Assembly: GCA_008682415.1 (NCBI GenBank)
Contig: VANK01000012.1
Coordinates: 124,001-188,000, forward strand
Source: Acidobacteria bacterium AB60
Lineage (GTDB): Bacteria; Acidobacteriota; Terriglobia; Terriglobales; Acidobacteriaceae
Direction: 5' to 3'
Length of the DNA stretch: 64,000 nucleotides
Positions 41,717 through 50,607 of the stretch are shown here, piece after piece. Numbering within the stretch: position 1 is the first letter of the stretch; each line of letters starts with the position of its first letter. Both the position numbers and the translations under genes were made by a program. The notes beneath the pieces were generated by a model, which saw only the letters and a program-made list of their open reading frames with translations, searched no databases and was not told the origin of the DNA.

Positions 41717-41770
41717 TGTCATTCCGCAGGCCGCGTAAGCGGCCGAAGGAATCTGCAGTTGTTGTTGTTC
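41717..41770. repeat. Dispersed extragenic repeat, copy 1
   Basis: A unit of about 50 bp beginning GTCATTCCGCAGGCCGCG and ending GAATCTGCAGTTGTTGTTG. A diverged second copy lies at 47898-47948 (GTCATCCCGCAGTCCGCG ... GATCTGCATTTGTTCTTG). The matching core holds the small hairpin CCGC...GCGG. Both copies are outside genes. The interval 41584-41810 has no supported gene. Confidence 0.75.
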
Positions 41771-41810
41771 GAACTGATCGTCACCGGAACGCGTCAGTAT
41801 TGGGAGAGAG

Positions 41811-43334
41811 CTAAAAGCTAAAAGCTGCCGTCATCCGATCAGCCGAAATCGCCTTCATCCCCCACATCTCCACCCGAATCTCCTTACCCCCCGTCGTCAC
41901 AACCTCCAGCTCCGTAGCCCCCGGCGTCAACGTATACACCCGGCTGGTCAGCGCCTCGCGTCCTCCAACAAACGACTCAATCACGCTGCCATCCAGAAAC
42001 AGCCGCAGCGTCGGATGCGCCCAGGGCATTCCCGGCAAGGGAAACGTCACATCCCCGCACCGCACCTCCTTCGCGCTTGTATCGATCGCCAGCTCCCAAG
42101 CCGGCCTGCCATCCACCAGCAATCGCACCGTAGTCGTCGCCGCATTCGAAATATCTCCCGGCACCTGCAGCTCAATCGCCAGCTCGCTCAGCTTGCGCCG
42201 GAACGGCGCCGCCCGAGACACTACAACCTCCTCCCGCGCCCCCCGGAGCGATTCGACCTCCTTCGCCGGATTCATCTCCAGCTGTCCCTGCGCCCCGATC
42301 GTCAGTACCCGCGGCAGCGACATGCACCCAGCCCAGCCAGCGGCTTTCAATTCTGCATCGGGCCGCGTCTCTCGAATCCATCCCCACAGAATCCGCCGGC
42401 TATCCGCAGCCTCAAAGCTCTTCGGCGCATAGTAGGCGCCATGATCCAGCACCCCGTCCCGCCGCGGCGCAAACCGCATTCCACTACGATCGTAGTCGCC
42501 TGTCGACCAGATCACCTTTCCCTCGGTCGAGTAGAACAGGCACGTCCGCTTGTCCACCGTGAAGAAGTCGGGACACTCCCACATCTCTCCCGAGTCGCAC
42601 GGGTTCGCCGTCTGCTTGCCATTGGGCTTGCCCTCTGCCAGCTTGTGCAGATACTCCCAGGTGCGCAGGCCGCGCGAACGATACAGCAGCACGCACCCCC
42701 CGACTCCGCGTTCCCCCGAACCAATCCCGCAGTACCACCACGGCCCATCCCGCCAAGGACAGGGATCGCGAAACCCCGTGACCTTCATGCCTGGCGGTGG
42801 TGCGGGGATCACCGGCTGCTCCAGCTTCTTCCAGTGCAGCAACGCATCGTCCTCAGCCATCGCGAGCATTTGCGTCTCACGCAGCTTGTCGTTGCCGTCG
42901 TGAAGAGTGACTTGGTCAAGCGGTGCGTTTTGCACCCCCGTGTAAATGAACGCCGGAGTTCCGTGATACACGACCGCCGATCCGGAAAAGCATCCCTCAC
43001 TGTCCGGACCGCCAGGGGTAGGCGCCAGCGCAATCGGCTGATGCCGCCAGTGAATCATGTCGGGGCTGACAGCGTGCCCCCAATGCATGTCACCCCAAAC
43101 GGAGTCGCCAGGATTCAGCTGGTAAAAGAGGTGGTACTGCCCCTTCCAGAAGATCGGGCCATTCGGGTCATTCATCCAATTGTGCGGCGGCAGCAGGTGA
43201 TAACTGGGGCGCAGCGGATCCTTCGCGATCGCCTCAACCTCTGCGCGAAGAGCGCGCGAGAGCGCCACTGCCGCGGCTCCCCCGCCGAGTGTCTTGAGAA
43301 ACCTGCGTCGGTTCACGCCGGGAGAATAGCACAT
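41811..43334 (-). CDS. GH32 fructosidase (levanase/invertase type), Tat-exported
   Basis: 507 residues. The N-terminus NRRRFLKTLGGGAAAVALS is a twin-arginine signal, so the protein is exported folded. The catalytic five-blade propeller has WMNDPNG (nucleophile Asp), the RDP motif in FRDPCPW and the acid/base ECP in MWECPDFF. The C-terminal beta-sandwich (about 360-500) has the FLDGSVIESFVGG segment. It splits beta-fructosyl bonds in sucrose, inulin or levan. The start at 43334 has a weak ribosome site and a GTG at 43316 is possible. Confidence 0.93.
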   Translation of the reverse strand: MCYSPGVNRRRFLKTLGGGAAAVALSRALRAEVEAIAKDPLRPSYHLLPPHNWMNDPNGPIFWKGQYHLFYQLNPGDSVWGDMHWGHAVSPDMIHWRHQPIALAPTPGGPDSEGCFSGSAVVYHGTPAFIYTGVQNAPLDQVTLHDGNDKLRETQMLAMAEDDALLHWKKLEQPVIPAPPPGMKVTGFRDPCPWRDGPWWYCGIGSGERGVGGCVLLYRSRGLRTWEYLHKLAEGKPNGKQTANPCDSGEMWECPDFFTVDKRTCLFYSTEGKVIWSTGDYDRSGMRFAPRRDGVLDHGAYYAPKSFEAADSRRILWGWIRETRPDAELKAAGWAGCMSLPRVLTIGAQGQLEMNPAKEVESLRGAREEVVVSRAAPFRRKLSELAIELQVPGDISNAATTTVRLLVDGRPAWELAIDTSAKEVRCGDVTFPLPGMPWAHPTLRLFLDGSVIESFVGGREALTSRVYTLTPGATELEVVTTGGKEIRVEMWGMKAISADRMTAAFSF

Positions 43335-43398
43335 GGAACCCGGACCAGAGGCGTGCCCGAAGCCACGCCGGGACCGTGCGCGCCTGCCCGTGAAAAGA

Positions 43399-43983
43399 CT
43401 AGAATCGCAGGACAGGTCCGGTAGAAATGCGCCCGTTGGAGTTCACAATCTCGTTGAAATTGCGATTCGTCGCTTTGTAATGCGTGTTGTAGTAGTCGCC
43501 CGTAAAGCGCCATGCCAGCCAGCGCGAGACACCCACGTCCAGTCCTGCCCCGACCGCGACGGCGAACGTGGTGTCACTCTTGATGTTGGGAAGCGCAGAA
43601 CTGGTCAGGCGTGCGCTGCCCACCATGCCGTGAGCGAACAAGGTAGAGCGACCCACATGCGCTCCGACTTGCGGCCCCAGAAGGAAAAAGTACGCCTTCG
43701 GATTGAAGTTCGGCGCATCGTTGCGATAGAACCCGGATACGTCGCCCTTGATCCCCAAAAAAGTGCCGAGAATCGGGAACTTCAACGACGCGTCCCACCC
43801 GTTCATCCCCGCGGTGGAGACGCTGTTTTGCGTAGGATTGTACGTGTCGAACACGTAGGAGTATCCGCCATAGAGCTCGACGTTGGGAACATCATGGGCC
43901 TCATAGCGAGATTGGGCAAAGCCGCCCAGGGGCGCAGCCACCAAAACCGTGGCGATCGCTGAGAATACAAGCCTCCGAAGCAT
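43399..43983 (-). CDS. Outer-membrane beta-barrel protein
   Basis: 194 residues. A signal peptide (LRRLVFSAIATVLVAAPLGGFAQ) is followed by eight or so alternating amphipathic strands (VELYGGYSYVFD, GVSRWLAWRFTGDYY) and a terminal phenylalanine (TGPVLRF), the signature for outer-membrane assembly. It resembles small OmpA/OmpW-like barrels of acidobacteria. GAGGTG lies about 7 nt before the ATG at 43983; an in-frame start 18 nt upstream is also possible. Function unknown; possibly a porin or structural barrel. Confidence 0.8.
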   Translation of the reverse strand: MLRRLVFSAIATVLVAAPLGGFAQSRYEAHDVPNVELYGGYSYVFDTYNPTQNSVSTAGMNGWDASLKFPILGTFLGIKGDVSGFYRNDAPNFNPKAYFFLLGPQVGAHVGRSTLFAHGMVGSARLTSSALPNIKSDTTFAVAVGAGLDVGVSRWLAWRFTGDYYNTHYKATNRNFNEIVNSNGRISTGPVLRF

Positions 43984-44110
43984 AAGGACACACCTCAACA
44001 ACCTGATCTCGTGTTTCAGGCAGAAGAGGCAAGCAACTGCGCGCAGCGGGCAAATGGCCGGCAGGCGCAGGTTAAGAAATCTGAAGAACGGGCCCGAGGA
44101 GTGGTGAAAT

Positions 44111-45745
44111 CTATCGCTGTCCCGCAGTCAGTTTGAGTGCGTAGGCATACTTGCAGGTTGCCCCAGACGGCAGAGTAGCCTCCAGCGCATCGGCGGTCTG
44201 CGCGAAGGTCACCTTACCGTTCGACCCGAGCAGCTCAACATTCGCGACTGGAAATCCCGCCCCCTCGTGGCCCGTGCCGAGAGCGTGGATGACGGCCTTG
44301 TGGTCTGAAGGGCACGCCATCCCCATGGCATAGACTACGTCGTTCTTCTTGGTAAAGCGGAAGTCTTCAGGAGTGTAAGGCTTGGTGTCCGTATCATGGA
44401 ACGCGCCGCCCACTACCTTCGTGGGACCTTCTCCGAAGGTCTTCCAGTACGTGGTGCCGTAGATGGCTTCGCCGTTCACCCTCAACCACGCTCCCATCTC
44501 GCGAAGGGTTGATTGCACCTGTTCCGGGATCGTCCCGTCGGAGCGCGGCCCGAAGTTCAATAGCAGGTTGCCGTTTTTGCTCACGATGTCGATCAGTTGA
44601 TGGACGAGAAACTCCGGCGATTTGAACGTGTCATGTTCGATGTAACCCCAGCTGGCGTTGCTGATCGATGTGTCCGTCTGCCAATGCTCGGGAATGATCT
44701 GTTCCGTCTGCCCGCGCTCGAAATCGAGAACTGCGGCCTTCCGGTTCAGGGAATAGTCTTTGAAATTAATCACCCCCGCGTACCCGTGAGCGGCGGCGTA
44801 GTTGTAGTAGAAAGCCGCGAAGTCGGTGACCGCTCGCCGAAAGTTGGGTTGGCCGATCCACCAATCGAAGTAGACGATCTCGGGCTTGTACTTCTCCACC
44901 AATTCGGTGTCGCGCGCCAGCCAGTCCCGGGTCCAGGCGTCGGACACGTAAGTCCAGTCGTTCACCAGGGCGTGCTCGTCGCCGCCGGGATCCATCCACT
45001 GGTGGGCGGGACCGTACAGAGACGCGTACTTAGGATCGTTCACATCCGAGCGGATGGCACGGCCTCCGTCGTAGAAGAAGTTATGTTCGGCGCGATGTGA
45101 GCTAAGCCCGAAGTGCAGCCCTTCCGCCCGTACAGCCTGGGCCAGTTCTGCAAGCGTGTCGCGCTTGGGCCCCATCTTCACCACTGTCCAGTCGGACAGG
45201 CCGGAGTCATACATCGAGAAGCCGTCGTGGTGCTCGGCAACAGGGACGACGTATTGCGCCCCCGCTTCCTTGAAGAGCTTGGCCCATGCGGCGGGGTCGA
45301 AGTGTTCGGCCCTGAACAGCGGAACCAGGTCTTTGTAGCCCTTCGCGTCATCGCCCTTGGCGAAATGCTCGCGGAAGTTCTTGTAAGCGCCTTCGGTGGG
45401 CTGGTACATGTTCCGCGGATACCACTCGTTCTCCGCGGCCGGCACCGAGTAAACCCCCCAGTGAATGAAGATTCCGAACTTCGCGTCCTTGTACCACTGC
45501 GGCTGCTGATAGTGCAGCAGGCTCGCCCAGTCCGCCCGGTATGGCCCGTTCTTCGCCTGCGCCTCGGCCTCCGCCAGAAGACGGTTCCGCTCGGAGTCGT
45601 ACTTGGCCACGGACTCCTGCCACTCGCGGTCGATCTGGTCGGCCGACTTGACTCGCAGCGTGGGTGCAAGCGGGTCGGACTGCGCCGAGAGCATGGCGCC
45701 GGCCGACAACAACAGCAGAGAGAGGCAGAAGGGCGTAATCTTCAT
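44111..45745 (-). CDS. GH29 alpha-L-fucosidase, exported
   Basis: 544 residues with a signal peptide (cleavage near AMLSAQ). The GH29 barrel starts at WYKDAKFGIFIHWGVYSVPA, with VPVAEHHDGFSMYDSGLSDW and the nucleophile aspartate in PEIVYFDWWIG. LLLNFGPRSDGTIPEQV closes the barrel, followed by a beta-sandwich. It removes alpha-linked L-fucose from plant or microbial glycans in the periplasm. A TACGAT box lies 8 nt before the ATG with no ribosome site, another leaderless candidate. Confidence 0.93.
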   Translation of the reverse strand: MKITPFCLSLLLLSAGAMLSAQSDPLAPTLRVKSADQIDREWQESVAKYDSERNRLLAEAEAQAKNGPYRADWASLLHYQQPQWYKDAKFGIFIHWGVYSVPAAENEWYPRNMYQPTEGAYKNFREHFAKGDDAKGYKDLVPLFRAEHFDPAAWAKLFKEAGAQYVVPVAEHHDGFSMYDSGLSDWTVVKMGPKRDTLAELAQAVRAEGLHFGLSSHRAEHNFFYDGGRAIRSDVNDPKYASLYGPAHQWMDPGGDEHALVNDWTYVSDAWTRDWLARDTELVEKYKPEIVYFDWWIGQPNFRRAVTDFAAFYYNYAAAHGYAGVINFKDYSLNRKAAVLDFERGQTEQIIPEHWQTDTSISNASWGYIEHDTFKSPEFLVHQLIDIVSKNGNLLLNFGPRSDGTIPEQVQSTLREMGAWLRVNGEAIYGTTYWKTFGEGPTKVVGGAFHDTDTKPYTPEDFRFTKKNDVVYAMGMACPSDHKAVIHALGTGHEGAGFPVANVELLGSNGKVTFAQTADALEATLPSGATCKYAYALKLTAGQR

Positions 45746-45753
45746 AACGCAGC

Positions 45754-45759
45754 ATCGTA
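45754..45759 (-). promoter_or_regulatory. TACGAT -10-like box before the GH29 gene (leaderless arrangement)
   Basis: On the minus strand TACGAT occupies 45759 down to 45754 and the ATG begins at 45745, 8 nt later. No Shine-Dalgarno sequence is present between them. Confidence 0.4.
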
Positions 45760-45841
45760 AAACCTTGCAGCCCTGCCCGGCAAAGTTCGCTTCACATTCG
45801 ATTCAGATACGGCCCCACGAACCGAACCCCGCATCCGCGCT

Positions 45842-46609
45842 ATGATGGAGGTATTACCCGCGTCTGAAATGATGTTCTCCCGCATTCTTCCCCTGGCCCT
45901 CGCCGGCACGCTAATCTCCGTGCCTGCCCTCCTCTGCGCACAAGCCACATCGTCCCAGGCAGCGGATGCAACCCCTACCGCCCCGCAGATTGTCGCCGCG
46001 ATGCAGCAGCACAATCAAGCCCGCGCCGCCGCGCTCAAGCACTTTCACTCCCTCCGCCATTACTCGGTCGAATATCGCGGTTTCACTGCGAAAATCGCCG
46101 CCCAGATGGACGTGGATGCGGACTACGAGGCTGGGTCCGGCAAGTCCTTCAAGATCGTCTCTCAGAGTGGGTCAAAGCTGCTCATCGATAAGGTTCTCAA
46201 GCGCCTCCTCGAGAGCGAGACCGACGCGCAGAAGCAACATGCCGGTGACCTGACGCCCTCCAACTACAACTTCCAGCTGGTCGGCACCGAAGAGGTCGGG
46301 TCGCGCCCCGCCTACGTCCTCCAGGTCGAGCCAATCACTGATAACAAATATCTCTATCGCGGGAAAGTCTGGGTAGACGCGGCAGATTTTGCGGTGGAAC
46401 GCATCGAAGCCGAGCCCGCCAAAAACCCTTCATTCTGGATTTCGAGTACAGCCATCCACCACCGCTATGAAAAGACCGGAGTCTTCTGGTTGCCTGCGCA
46501 AAACGAAAGTGACACCAACATCCGGGTCGGCGGCAAGGCGGTGCTGCGGATCGACTACGGCAAGTATGATGTGACTTCGACAGAGCCGGCGAGCGCAAGG
46601 GGAAATTGA
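45842..46609 (+). CDS. Secreted protein with LolA/RseB-like fold
   Basis: 255 residues (or about 246 if the ATG at 45869 is used). A signal peptide (FSRILPLALAGTLISVPALLCAQ) precedes a domain with YNFQLVGTEEVGSRPAYVLQVEP and KVWVDAADFAVERIEAEPAKNPSFW. This is the pattern of proteins related to outer-membrane lipoprotein-sorting LolA or the sigma-E regulator RseB. A TATGAT at 45841-45846 could be the -10 of this gene, which would favour the later ATG. The cargo is unknown. Confidence 0.72.
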   Translation: MMEVLPASEMMFSRILPLALAGTLISVPALLCAQATSSQAADATPTAPQIVAAMQQHNQARAAALKHFHSLRHYSVEYRGFTAKIAAQMDVDADYEAGSGKSFKIVSQSGSKLLIDKVLKRLLESETDAQKQHAGDLTPSNYNFQLVGTEEVGSRPAYVLQVEPITDNKYLYRGKVWVDAADFAVERIEAEPAKNPSFWISSTAIHHRYEKTGVFWLPAQNESDTNIRVGGKAVLRIDYGKYDVTSTEPASARGN

Positions 46610-46637
46610 ATGCTTCACGGAGACGCGGAGATCACGC

Positions 46638-46991
46638 ATGCCCAGCCACGCTGACCGGGTCATCGACTTGTCGTCGGAATCCAACACCAGCGCGGCCTAC
46701 GAAAATCATGCCGTTGCCGGCGTCAACGATCACGTGATTCGCATCAGCGTGATGACTGAGCCATACCATTGGCACTGCCATCCCGACTCCGACGAGACCT
46801 TCCTGGTTCTGGAAGGCGGCCTCATTCTCGAATTTGAAGGCGAATCCGTCGAACTTCTTCCGGGCCACATGCTCACCGTCGAGCGGGGCGTCTGTCATCG
46901 CACCAGGCCCTTGGGAGAACGCTCAGTCAATCTCACATTCGAGCGAGCCGATGCGCGAACTGAGGCACTCCCGGCCCCGCTCGGTCCCTGA
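46638..46991 (+). CDS. Cupin-domain protein
   Basis: 117 residues, one cupin domain. Motif 1 is PYHWHCHPDSDETFLVLEGG and motif 2 is LLPGHMLTVERGVCHRTRP, giving the metal-binding H, H, E and H. It is close in layout to the cupin at 4635-5012 but differs in sequence. It starts 28 nt after the LolA-like gene and may share its transcript. No reaction can be assigned. Confidence 0.82.
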   Translation: MPSHADRVIDLSSESNTSAAYENHAVAGVNDHVIRISVMTEPYHWHCHPDSDETFLVLEGGLILEFEGESVELLPGHMLTVERGVCHRTRPLGERSVNLTFERADARTEALPAPLGP

Positions 46992-47023
46992 CCTGCGCGC
47001 CCGGTCCCGCTCGGAGGACCGCT

Positions 47024-47833
47024 TCACTCGCGATCGAAGATCAGAATCCGTGGCTTGCTGGCGTTCTGTGGCTGCACCGTCATGGTCAGCGTCTTGGAAT
47101 CGGCTGATAACTCCGCCTGTTGCGTATCGTAGGGCTTGTCCCCGATGGATTCAAATAGCTGTATCGCGCGCTCGTTCACGCGACGTCCGGACGATGCAAA
47201 GCTTGCCGGCATATTCACGCCCGTGATCGGATACCGCTTGCCGTCGAACTTCAGGCTCTTTGTGGTCTTCTGCGTCAGATTGATGAAAGAAAGGCCGTCG
47301 CTTTCGAATGCCTCAATCTCCAGCTCCAGCGGCGATGGAGGCGTGGTGTCCTCCCAGGTTCCGGCGAAACTTGCGTTCCCCGCGGTGCGCTTGAAGAGGT
47401 AATCCGTCTTCCTGATCGATCCATCCGCTTGGTAGCTGCTGAAGTGGTCTGTGAGCGTCGCGCCATCCGCGGAGAGCACCCATTCGGCGACGAGCATGAT
47501 CCGGTCCCCCATCTTGCGCACCACCTTCCAGACATTCGGCTTTTCCGCGCTGACCGAAAGCGTTGTTCCAAAGACTCCGGGCTGGTCCGTGCCGTCGGCC
47601 ACAATCGTCTCAGGACCTCCACCCAGGTCGAAGGTGTACCTCTTTCCGCCGTCGCTCGCCACCTTCATCTCGTCCCCGCTCCGACTGCGGGACGGGTCAA
47701 GCCTCCATCGTCCGATAAAAGGATCCGCCGCGGAGGTCCTTTGGGTAGCTTGAGCGGCCGCGGGCTCCGGCGTCGCATCCGAACAAACCATCATCGCGGC
47801 GCATAAAGAGGTAACTGCAAGCATTACGAACAT
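47024..47833 (-). CDS. Secreted protein of unknown function
   Basis: 269 residues. A signal peptide (FVMLAVTSLCAAMMVCS) is followed by an alanine-rich linker and DPFIGRWRLDPSRSRSGDEM, a motif seen at the start of lipocalin-like acidobacterial secreted proteins. The rest is beta-rich and predicted to have two related halves (residues about 40-145 and 150-265). A cysteine near residue 17 could be a lipobox but the context (VCSDA) is poor. No function is assigned. It converges with the cupin gene 32 nt away. Confidence 0.65.
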   Translation of the reverse strand: MFVMLAVTSLCAAMMVCSDATPEPAAAQATQRTSAADPFIGRWRLDPSRSRSGDEMKVASDGGKRYTFDLGGGPETIVADGTDQPGVFGTTLSVSAEKPNVWKVVRKMGDRIMLVAEWVLSADGATLTDHFSSYQADGSIRKTDYLFKRTAGNASFAGTWEDTTPPSPLELEIEAFESDGLSFINLTQKTTKSLKFDGKRYPITGVNMPASFASSGRRVNERAIQLFESIGDKPYDTQQAELSADSKTLTMTVQPQNASKPRILIFDRE

Positions 47834-47897
47834 AGGAATGATGACCTCTGCACTGAAAATTCCTTCCGTATCACGAATGCCCGTTCCTCCTGAGAGG

Positions 47898-47948
47898 TGT
47901 CATCCCGCAGTCCGCGCCAGCGGACGGAGGGATCTGCATTTGTTCTTG
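47898..47948. repeat. Dispersed extragenic repeat, copy 2
   Basis: Copy of the unit at 41717-41770, same orientation, with about ten differences over 50 bp. The 252-nt interval 47834-48085 has no gene; its far end (48050-48085) also holds GATGCGGCCGTC and GACGGTCCCATC, a further imperfect palindrome. Confidence 0.7.
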
Positions 47949-48085
47949 AAGTTGCCTCTTCATGCGGTTGGGTGCCGCAAAGCACCATCCATGACTGCAG
48001 TTATTGTTCCGGGACCTTCGGCGTCACCCAAGAAAAACGTTCTTAGGCGGGAGATGCGGCCGTCGAGACGGTCCCATCTTTATAC

Positions 48086-49306
48086 CTAGGGAAGCATCTT
48101 CCGGATGGCATACATGGTTGACCGCCGCGCCACTCGTCCGAGAAGCGGCCTGGGTGCTGGTACAACCTCTGGCCCGGCGATATGCTGCGTCGCGCACGCG
48201 TCCTTGTAGTGCTCCAGAAGAATGCTGGTCGCGTGTCCCCAACTTTGGCGCGCGGCGTGGATACGCGCGGCTGCTCCGATTCTGGACCGGAGCTCAGACG
48301 ATGCCATCAGCGAACGAAGGAGGGAAACGGCCTCTCCCTCGTCCTCGTAGAGCCTGCCGCTCACGCCATCGTCGATCATCTCCGGAATGCCTCCGGCACG
48401 CGCCGCCACCACCGGCAACCCCGATGACATCGCCTCCAGCACGACCAGCCCCAGCGTCTCCGTCCGGGAGGGCATGACGAAGATATCCGCCGATGCGTAC
48501 GCCTCGGCGAGTTCCACGCCCCTCAGGAACCCGGCCATCACTACTGGCAGACCCTTGAAGTGCGCCTCCAGCTGTCTTCGGTGCGGTCCATCGCCCACCA
48601 GCGCGAGCCGCGCTCCCGGCAACTCTTGGAGCATCGGTTTCAGGCTCTCCAGGTTCTTCTCCGGCGAGAGCCGGCCGACATACAGCAAGAGAGGGCTCCC
48701 CGGATTGCCCCCGGTGAGCCGATCCCGCATCGTCGCCGAGAGCCGGCCCGGGCAGAACCGGGCGGTGTCCACGCCTCCCGGCCACAGCGCAACCCGTTCC
48801 ACCCCGTGCGAGCGCAGCTGTTCGGCCATCGCCTGCGACGTGCAAAGATTCACAGATGCTCGCTTGTGTCGCAGGCGCAGAATCTTCCAGATATATGGCT
48901 CTAGAAACCCCAGCTTGTAGTACCGGAGATACGCGGGGAGATCGGTGTGATAGGAGATGACCAGCGGCAGCCGCAGTGCGCCACCGTCTTTGCCCCCGGA
49001 ATAGTAAAGGCCGGCGATTCCCAGAAGCGCTGGGTCCGCCACGTGGATCAGGTCGGGCGCGAAGTCGCGGATAACATTGCGCAGCGAAGCCCGGGGAAGC
49101 GCCAGTCGCAATTCTGGGTAAAGCGGAAACGACCAGGCCTTCATCCCGGCAATCGCGGAATCCTGAAATTCCCGAAGGCCGCCGTCCGGCGCAACCACCA
49201 GCACGTCGTGTCCAAGCACGCGCAACTGGCGGATCGTCTCGCACAGTGTCGTAACAATACCGTCGATCTTGGGAACAAACGTCTCGGTGAAGAGCGCAAC
49301 GCGCAT
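48086..49306 (-). CDS. GT4-family glycosyltransferase
   Basis: 406 residues, GT-B fold. The N-terminal domain starts RVALFTETFVPKIDGIVTTL, a signature of the phosphatidyl-inositol/diacylglycerol mannosyl- or glucosyltransferase group. The C-terminal domain has YVGRLSPEKNLE and the donor-binding loop MPSRTETLGLVVLEAMSSGLPVVA. The likely acceptor is a membrane lipid or polysaccharide, with a nucleotide sugar as donor. GGAAGG precedes the ATG at 49306; an ATG 21 nt upstream is possible. It acts at the cytosolic face of the membrane. Confidence 0.88.
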   Translation of the reverse strand: MRVALFTETFVPKIDGIVTTLCETIRQLRVLGHDVLVVAPDGGLREFQDSAIAGMKAWSFPLYPELRLALPRASLRNVIRDFAPDLIHVADPALLGIAGLYYSGGKDGGALRLPLVISYHTDLPAYLRYYKLGFLEPYIWKILRLRHKRASVNLCTSQAMAEQLRSHGVERVALWPGGVDTARFCPGRLSATMRDRLTGGNPGSPLLLYVGRLSPEKNLESLKPMLQELPGARLALVGDGPHRRQLEAHFKGLPVVMAGFLRGVELAEAYASADIFVMPSRTETLGLVVLEAMSSGLPVVAARAGGIPEMIDDGVSGRLYEDEGEAVSLLRSLMASSELRSRIGAAARIHAARQSWGHATSILLEHYKDACATQHIAGPEVVPAPRPLLGRVARRSTMYAIRKMLP

Positions 49307-49408
49307 CGTGCCTTCCGCCGAATTCACAAGGCTGCAACAAAGGCTACCACGAGAATTCGATGGTTGCGCGGGCCATCGCGCCGGATGACGATTTCTTCAG
49401 CAGTGGAT

Positions 49409-49969
49409 TTACTGTTGCGCGATCAGCATGAACGGGTCCGGGGTCACCGTGCAGTTTCGTGCCGCATCCAGCGACCACGTCGAGCCATCCTTCAGCGTGA
49501 TCGAGTCTACGCGGATCGATTGCACTGTTGTGAAACCGGGCAGGTCCAGATCCGCATACACGCTTCCATCCCCTTCGGTGGCGAAGGTCACATTGAGGGT
49601 CCGATGAATATCGGAGGTGCTGGCGCCCAGTACGAGCGGCATTCCACGTCCCCGCCCGGAGAGTCCCGCTGCGGTGATTGTGGCGCTAGCGATCTGCTCC
49701 AGGGCGGAAAACTCGCCTGGGGCGCCTTTGCCCAGAATGAGATGGATACGATGCACTGGCTTGTTCGACAGGATCGACGGCGCGTTGTCCGCCTTGCCTT
49801 CCGGCTTGTGCACGGATACTAGCCCGGCGCCGCTTCCCTGTTTTGCCTGCAGAGATACAGGACAGGAAGTCGCGCTTCCCCCCGTTACCTTGTGTGCGTC
49901 TGCGGTTTGAGCGCTGAGAAATGCAGGAAGAGCAAGAACTGCGAGCGAGAGCAGCATCGCGGGTTTCAT
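49409..49969 (-). CDS. Secreted protein of unknown function
   Basis: 186 residues with a signal peptide (KPAMLLSLAVLALPAFLSAQ). The mature part has two cysteines (TSCPVSL and ARNCTVT) that could form one disulfide, and a beta-rich middle (VHRIHLILGKG, TLNVTFATEG). AAGGAG lies 7 nt before the ATG. No family is recognised. It sits between the glycosyltransferase and VOC genes, all on the minus strand but with separate ribosome sites. Confidence 0.6.
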   Translation of the reverse strand: MKPAMLLSLAVLALPAFLSAQTADAHKVTGGSATSCPVSLQAKQGSGAGLVSVHKPEGKADNAPSILSNKPVHRIHLILGKGAPGEFSALEQIASATITAAGLSGRGRGMPLVLGASTSDIHRTLNVTFATEGDGSVYADLDLPGFTTVQSIRVDSITLKDGSTWSLDAARNCTVTPDPFMLIAQQ

Positions 49970-50070
49970 CGTGGGCTCCTTTGCGGAAACAGGGCATGAA
50001 GCCGCGTACAGCTATACGATACGCTCCACCTCTGCTGCGGGCAACTCCCTGAGCCAGCGCCTCTTTGAGG

Positions 50071-50400
50071 TCATCGGCTGGAGAGCTGGATCCAGTTCCC
50101 ATCCGGGTCTTTACCGTCGCAGAGAGCGAATACCTCGCCTATCCGCACCTTGCCGAACTTTGCGCCGCGCGCTGCCAGCGCAGCTCGCATAGCCGTCACA
50201 TCCTCGACGTGAAACGCAATCTTCGGCCCTTTACGGCCCGGCGAGGACGGACCGGAATGGAGCGCGAGATTCACTCCTCCGGCCGCGAACTCGCGCCAGC
50301 CTGGTTCCTCCGTGACCAGCTCAAGACCCAGCACTTTGCCGTAGAACTCGGTCATCGCCTCCATCTGCGACGTGAAGAGAATGACGCGGGCGATCCTCAT
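50071..50400 (-). CDS. VOC (glyoxalase/bleomycin-resistance fold) protein
   Basis: 109 residues in one beta-alpha-beta module pair. The start MRIARVILFTSQMEAMTEFYGKVLG is typical, as is the C-terminal PDGNWIQL. The metal ligands of true glyoxalase I are not all evident (an H in FHVEDV and a Glu in GEVFALCD are candidates). AAGGAGCGCACC precedes the ATG. Substrate unknown; cytosolic. Confidence 0.8.
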   Translation of the reverse strand: MRIARVILFTSQMEAMTEFYGKVLGLELVTEEPGWREFAAGGVNLALHSGPSSPGRKGPKIAFHVEDVTAMRAALAARGAKFGKVRIGEVFALCDGKDPDGNWIQLSSR

Positions 50401-50607
50401 AGGTGCGCTCCTTCAAAAGCAGGGGCAGAGCTGAAAAGGCCTGCCAATGTTCTCGTTGTGATACCGTTACACTAGCTCGTCTGGCGCCGGCTCCGGTTAC
50501 CCCGGTAAGTGCTGCTCAGAAGCGGAGCTTCCCGTGAGCGCGTCCAATGACTTGTGCGCCGCCCGGTGAAGAATCGGCGCCCCGGAGAGATCGGCCGAAG
50601 CCCAGGA

